Source: an uncultured Lachnospiraceae bacterium
GTDB lineage: Bacteria; Bacillota_A; Clostridia; Lachnospirales; Lachnospiraceae
Length of the DNA: 64,000 bases
Reading direction: 5' to 3'
NCBI GenBank assembly: GCA_910577835.1
Contig: CAJTOU010000001.1
Coordinates: forward strand, 1-64,000
Every line of letters begins with the position of its first letter. Position 1 is the stretch's first letter. The notes beneath the pieces were generated by a model. It had not been told where the DNA came from, did not search any database, and was given only the letters and a program-made list of their open reading frames with translations. Both the position numbers and the translations under genes were made by a program. Of the stretch, positions 59,759-64,000 are shown one piece after another.

Positions 59759-60307
59759 ATGTTAAGAAATATAGTTACAATTTTTTATATTTTTCTATTA
59801 TTTATAGTCCAGACCACTTTTAATAAAGCAATATCCATTGGCAATATTTCTCCCAATCTTATGATTATTCTGGTATGTTGTACCGGTTTTATACGGGGGA
59901 AAAAAGCAGGTATGCTGGTAGGAGTTATTTCGGGACTGTTGATTGATATTTTTTATGGATATTCGGGAATTATAGGAATGACAGGATTAATCTATATGTA
60001 TATCGGATATGTCAATGGATTATTTAATGAAATCTTTTATACCGATGATATCTGTATTCCTGTTATTCTGACAATGATAAGCAACCTTATCTACAATTTT
60101 TTATATTATTGTATTACTTTTCTTTTGCGAGGACAACTTAATATTCCCGTATATTTCGAAACGATTATGTTTCCGGAAATGATTTATACAGGCTGTGTTA
60201 CGGTATTTTTATTCCGGTTTATGAAGGTAGTCAGTATGCTTTTGGAAAAATATGAGAAAAGAGGTGAAGAGGAACTTGTTAAAGGAGATTTGGGAAATAA
60301 TAATTAA
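59759..60307 (+). CDS. mreD: Rod-shape-determining protein MreD
   Basis: A protein of 182 residues with five or six membrane helices. ISIGNISPNLMIILVCCTGFIRGKKAGMLVGVISGLLIDIFYGY holds the MreD pattern (P-N, then G-x-x-x-G-x-x-x-G-L-L-x-D). AAAGGCGG precedes the ATG. Its last 56 bases overlap the start assigned to the PBP2 gene. Confidence 0.93.
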   Translation: MLRNIVTIFYIFLLFIVQTTFNKAISIGNISPNLMIILVCCTGFIRGKKAGMLVGVISGLLIDIFYGYSGIIGMTGLIYMYIGYVNGLFNEIFYTDDICIPVILTMISNLIYNFLYYCITFLLRGQLNIPVYFETIMFPEMIYTGCVTVFLFRFMKVVSMLLEKYEKRGEEELVKGDLGNNN

Positions 60308-63131
60308 CTATACGATAAAATCGCGTACATTTTTCTTGTGTATTCTGTTTTTGATTATGTTTTCTGCATTGCTTTCAAGAGTATTTTATCTGCAGATTGC
60401 GACTGATTCAGACTCTTATGTATTGGAGATGAGCCAGAAAACAGAAAAAACGCGTTATTCTACCGCTACAAGAGGAAATATCTATGATGCGGACGGAAAG
60501 CTTCTTGCTTATAATAAAACTGCTTATTCTGTACAGATAGAAGATACAATTGAAAGTTCAAACTATAAAAACAGCCAGATGAATGAAATTATTTACAAGA
60601 CGGTAAAAATCATAGAAAAAAACGGTGATTCGCTGATTGGAGATTTTCCTGTTGTATATTCAAATGGTTTATATACTTATTCAACATCGCTTTCTGAAAA
60701 TACAAAAGCCCGCTTTCTGAAAAATATATTCGGAACGGAGACATTAGATACAAAAGAGAAAAAATTGTCTGAAACCACAGCCCAGCAGGCTGTGGAATAT
60801 TTAAAGGGTAAAGATAAATATGAAATTGATACAGAACTTTATGGTGAGGAAATGGCATGGAAAATCGCCATGATACGATATGATTTGTCCCTAAATATGT
60901 TTCAGAAATATATTACCACCACAATTGCAAAGGATGTAAGTGAAAATACAGTCGCAGCTATTTATGAGAGCAAAAATGAAATACCGGGTGTTACAGTTGG
61001 TGAAGATACACAGAGGATTTATAATGACAGCTTTTATTTTTCGCATATTATCGGATATACCGGAAAAATCTCAGAAGAGCAGATGAATGATTTAAACAGT
61101 CAACTTGCAGACGATGATATTAAATATGAGCTGAATGATATTGTAGGAAAAGACGGCATAGAGGCAAGTTATGAACTGCAGCTTTCAGGAACCAAAGGCT
61201 ATGAAAAAGTGCTGGTCAATAATATGGGACAGGTACAGTCTGTGATTGACGAAAAAAAATCTACTGCCGGAAATGATGTATATCTTACCATTCGTTCTGA
61301 TTTGCAGATTGGTGTATATCATTTGATTGAACAGCATTTGGCAAAGATTTTGACACAAAATCTGGTAAACAGTCTGGTAGATGAAAATAATAATCCAAAG
61401 TGGAATATATCTATTTATGATGTTTATTTTCAAATTATTAATAATAATATTGTAAACTGCGATGAATTTAATCAGGCAGACGCCACTGAAAATGAAAAAA
61501 ACATTTATAATACTATGAGCACAAAGAAAAGTTCTGTACTGCAAATTATAGAGGCACAGCTTTATAATGATGAAGCGGGGCCTTTAGCGGCAGAAAGCAA
61601 AGAAATGAACGAGTATTATACTTATATTTTCAATATGCTTTCAGACCCGTCCTATGGTATAAATTTAATACCCAGAGCAAATATTGACAGAGAAAGCGAT
61701 ACCTATAAAGAATGGATGAGAGATGGGCTGAGTCTTCGAAGCATGCTCTTATATTGTATTGATAATGATTTTGTGGATACAGGCAAGCTGAATGTTGATG
61801 AAACCTATATTGACAGAGATACTATTTATCATTCGCTGGTGGAATATATACGCTCTCATATCACAGATGATAAAAAATTTACAAAACTTGTTTACAAGTA
61901 TCTGATTTATTCTGGCAGTATTTCCGGTGGTCAAATATGCAGGCTTTTGTATGACCAGAATGTTATTCCTTATGATGAAGGAACTTATTCAAGACTGATT
62001 AGCGGTTCTTATCCAGCATACGATTTTATGGTTACACAGATAAAAAATCTGACGATTACTCCTGCAATGCTGGCATTAAATCCATGTTCTGCCTCTGTAA
62101 CTATTGTACAGCCGGGCACGTCAAATGTTCTGGCCATGGTTTCATATCCAAGCTATGACAATAATGTATTTTCAGGTTCAATTGATTCAAATTACTGGAA
62201 TAAACTGAACGACGATGGTTCCAGTCCATTGTATGCAAGAGCTACCAGAATGAGAACTGCTCCCGGTTCTACTTTTAAGCCTCTTTCTGCTGTTGCAGGA
62301 CTGGAGGAAGGTGTAATTTCGAGTGGAAGCGTAATAAACTGTACAGGTGCTTTTACAAGAATGGAGCCGCCTATGAACTGCTGGATTTCTCCGGGGGCTC
62401 ATGGAGGTCTTGCAGTAGTAAGCGGAATAAAAAATTCATGCAATGTATTTTTTGGAGAAGTCAGCTATCGTCTTGGCACTATGTCGAATGGGGTTTATTC
62501 CGATGAAGAGGCACTGGAAAGAATGAAGAAATATGGGGAAATGTTCGGTTTTACTTCAACTTCCGGTGTGGAAGTAGAGGAGTCATCGCCTCAGTTCTCT
62601 GTCAGCAGCGGTATTGCTTCTGCTATTGGGCAGGGTTCTCACAACTTTACAGGTGTGCAGCTTGCAAGATATGTCAATACGATTGCATCAAATGGTGTAA
62701 ATTATGAGCTGACACTGATTGATAAGGTAATGGATATAAATGGCACTGCACAGGAGAAGGCCGAAAAGTCTGTGGTCAAGCTCGATGTTTCATCTTCAAG
62801 TATAAATCTTGTACAGTCCGGAATGGCGGAAGCTGCCGCTTCATCAAGTTATGGAATGAACAGTCGTCTTGGTATGGCTGTTGCTGCCAAGACGGGAACT
62901 GCACAGGAAAATGAGAAAAAACCTGACCATGCGCTGATTGTTACCTATGCACCATTTGTTAATCCAGAGATTGCCATGAGTGTTGTTCTTCAAAATGGTT
63001 ACACTTCATCAAATGCAATTGCTCTGGCAGATGATATCTATGATTTTTATTTTGGAAAGATAACTCTGGAGCAGATATTGGCAGGTAATTCAGATGGTCC
63101 GGCAAAACAGGCTTCGGAAGGTGCACAGTAA
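60252..63131 (+). CDS. mrdA: Class B penicillin-binding protein 2, large form
   Basis: A protein of 959 residues. One membrane helix (about 26-46, TFFLCILFLIMFSALLSRVFYL), the dimerisation domain with TRGNIYDADGKLLAYNKTAYSVQI, and the transpeptidase with the serine motif TAPGSTFKPLSAVAG, SCN in IKNSCNVFF, and KTGT in AVAAKTGTAQE. About 200 residues of insertion (about 360-590) separate the first two domains, so the protein is longer than the 600-700 residues of model species. The start is uncertain: ATG 60252 overlaps mreD by 56 bases, and GTG 60264 and TTG 60276 also fit. It builds lateral wall peptidoglycan with MreBCD. Confidence 0.94.
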   Translation: MRKEVKRNLLKEIWEIIINYTIKSRTFFLCILFLIMFSALLSRVFYLQIATDSDSYVLEMSQKTEKTRYSTATRGNIYDADGKLLAYNKTAYSVQIEDTIESSNYKNSQMNEIIYKTVKIIEKNGDSLIGDFPVVYSNGLYTYSTSLSENTKARFLKNIFGTETLDTKEKKLSETTAQQAVEYLKGKDKYEIDTELYGEEMAWKIAMIRYDLSLNMFQKYITTTIAKDVSENTVAAIYESKNEIPGVTVGEDTQRIYNDSFYFSHIIGYTGKISEEQMNDLNSQLADDDIKYELNDIVGKDGIEASYELQLSGTKGYEKVLVNNMGQVQSVIDEKKSTAGNDVYLTIRSDLQIGVYHLIEQHLAKILTQNLVNSLVDENNNPKWNISIYDVYFQIINNNIVNCDEFNQADATENEKNIYNTMSTKKSSVLQIIEAQLYNDEAGPLAAESKEMNEYYTYIFNMLSDPSYGINLIPRANIDRESDTYKEWMRDGLSLRSMLLYCIDNDFVDTGKLNVDETYIDRDTIYHSLVEYIRSHITDDKKFTKLVYKYLIYSGSISGGQICRLLYDQNVIPYDEGTYSRLISGSYPAYDFMVTQIKNLTITPAMLALNPCSASVTIVQPGTSNVLAMVSYPSYDNNVFSGSIDSNYWNKLNDDGSSPLYARATRMRTAPGSTFKPLSAVAGLEEGVISSGSVINCTGAFTRMEPPMNCWISPGAHGGLAVVSGIKNSCNVFFGEVSYRLGTMSNGVYSDEEALERMKKYGEMFGFTSTSGVEVEESSPQFSVSSGIASAIGQGSHNFTGVQLARYVNTIASNGVNYELTLIDKVMDINGTAQEKAEKSVVKLDVSSSSINLVQSGMAEAAASSSYGMNSRLGMAVAAKTGTAQENEKKPDHALIVTYAPFVNPEIAMSVVLQNGYTSSNAIALADDIYDFYFGKITLEQILAGNSDGPAKQASEGAQ

Positions 63132-63164
63132 GTAGAACGATAAATGTTTTGAAAGGGAGATAAC

Positions 63165-63887
63165 ATGAAAAAAAATTCTTTAGTGATTAAAGGAAATAAA
63201 TACGGTATTGTAATTGTTATGGATAAAGATACCTCTTTTGATGAAATCAAAACACGACTGGCAGAGAAGCTGATGGAATCTGCGAAGTTTTTCGGAAGTG
63301 GAACCATGGCAGTTTCCTTTGAGGGAAGGGAGCTTTCGAGTGATGAGCAGACACAGCTTTTAGATGTAATCAGTGAATCTTCAAATCTGAATATTGCCTG
63401 CGTGATTGATAACAGTGAGGGGCTTACAGAAGTTTTTAAAAAATCGGTTGAAAAAATCAAAGAAATGGTTGATAATGGAAGAGATACAATTGATGAATCA
63501 GAAATTCAGGAAATAGAAAAATCTGATGACGGTAATACCGGAAAGTTTTTCCGTGGAACTTTGCGCTCAGGACAGATTCTGGAAAGTGATACTTCCATAG
63601 TTATTATAGGAGACGTCAATCCGGGCGCAAAGGTATCTGCCGGGGGAAATGTGATTATTCTCGGTTCATTGAAGGGAAATGTTTCAGCCGGAATGAAAGG
63701 TGACAACAATGCCTTTGTTGTGGCGCTTGATATGGCTCCGGTGCAGATAAGAATCGGGGATATTATCGCAAGCTGTCCTGAAAAATCAAAACGGGCAAAA
63801 CAGGAAACAAAGATTGCCTACCTTGATAACGGAAATATTTTTGTTGACCCGTTAAATAAAGAACTGATGAAAATTTTAAGATTTTAA
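63165..63887 (+). CDS. minC: Septum-site-determining protein MinC
   Basis: A protein of 240 residues. The C-terminal beta-helix domain has the MinC pattern: LRSGQILESDTSIVIIGDVNPGAKVSAGGNVIILGSLKGNVSAG, then FVVALDMAPVQIRIGDIIA. The N-terminal domain is diverged but begins with the usual VIKGNKYGIVIVMDKDTSFDEIKTRLAEKL. It blocks FtsZ assembly away from midcell together with MinD, which follows after 48 bases. GGGAG precedes the ATG. Confidence 0.95.
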   Translation: MKKNSLVIKGNKYGIVIVMDKDTSFDEIKTRLAEKLMESAKFFGSGTMAVSFEGRELSSDEQTQLLDVISESSNLNIACVIDNSEGLTEVFKKSVEKIKEMVDNGRDTIDESEIQEIEKSDDGNTGKFFRGTLRSGQILESDTSIVIIGDVNPGAKVSAGGNVIILGSLKGNVSAGMKGDNNAFVVALDMAPVQIRIGDIIASCPEKSKRAKQETKIAYLDNGNIFVDPLNKELMKILRF

Positions 63888-63935
63888 AGGCAGGAAGCTG
63901 AAAGAAAAATATGAGAAAGGATTTTTAGGTGAAAA

Positions 63936-64000
63936 ATGAGCGAAGTAATAGTGATTACATCAGGAAAAGGCGGAGTTGGCAAAACTACCACCTCCGCAAA
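63936..64000 (+). CDS. minD: Septum-site-determining ATPase MinD (start only, partial)
   Basis: The first 21 codons read MSEVIVITSGKGGVGKTTTS, the N-terminus and deviant Walker A motif (K-G-G-V-G-K-T) of MinD. The gene runs off the right edge of the window. Confidence 0.95.
   Translation, partial: MSEVIVITSGKGGVGKTTTSA

Overview
The window looks like a chromosome segment of a low-GC, monoderm Clostridia bacterium, most likely a Lachnospiraceae member. The reasons are the A/T-rich codon use, strong AGGAGG-type ribosome binding sites, a tyrosyl T-box leader, a DUF5688 gene, and the housekeeping order mutS-mutL-miaA-Met_gamma_lyase-radC-mreBCD-PBP2-minCD. No capsid, terminase, integrase, holin, lysin, transposase or CRISPR array is visible.

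Positions 1-27085 hold a co-directional, tightly packed locus for a phage-tail-like contractile injection system (CIS). Its core runs: PAAR-like spike tip (DUF4280), contractile sheath, inner tube 1, a small tail-assembly-type protein overlapping a DUF6760-like ORF, inner tube 2, a 1105-residue A-rich low-complexity protein (possible ruler), a CIS_tube adaptor, a CIS_tube-gpD fusion (hub), an OB-fold/beta-spike protein, a gp25-like wedge, two large baseplate-J-like proteins and a gpI-like wedge protein. Five genes upstream of the core (one partial) encode envelope-directed proteins: an Ig-like C-terminus, a tail-anchored protein, a membrane MORN-repeat protein, a secreted TolC-fold protein with a beta-rich C-terminus, and a membrane-anchored long helical protein. 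Three genes downstream encode a STAS protein, a stand-alone HATPase, and a membrane dCache-HAMP-PP2C phosphatase that carries its own RsbW-like kinase domain. I read the whole as an envelope-attached CIS of a monoderm cell with a phosphorylation switch for expression or firing. The attachment and the switch target are inferences. No AAA+ ATPase, tube terminator, tail fibre or effector is seen, and these may lie left of the window.

Positions 27098-35578 hold three ABC transporter units: an ABC-2 ATPase plus two permeases behind paired TGAC/GTCA operators, a MacB/FtsX-type ATPase-permease behind an extended -10 promoter with a palindromic operator, and an exporter half-transporter whose nucleotide-binding domain is five residues short between the D- and H-loops.

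Positions 35590-45730 hold T-box-controlled tyrS, a hypothetical gene, a PilZ c-di-GMP receptor, aroE on the minus strand, a small membrane protein, aroD, aroK, efp, a DUF2079 membrane protein, and a DUF5688 gene behind a perfect consensus promoter and a hairpin that overlaps its Shine-Dalgarno sequence. A minus-strand tRNA-Arg(CCG) follows.

Positions 45980-64000 are housekeeping: a membrane protein, miaB, a GH1 beta-glucosidase, mutS, mutL, miaA, a Met_gamma_lyase-family PLP enzyme, radC, mreB, mreC, mreD, a large class B PBP2, minC and the start of minD. A 32-bp hairpin-like repeat covers the stop codons of miaB and mutS and recurs after mutS.
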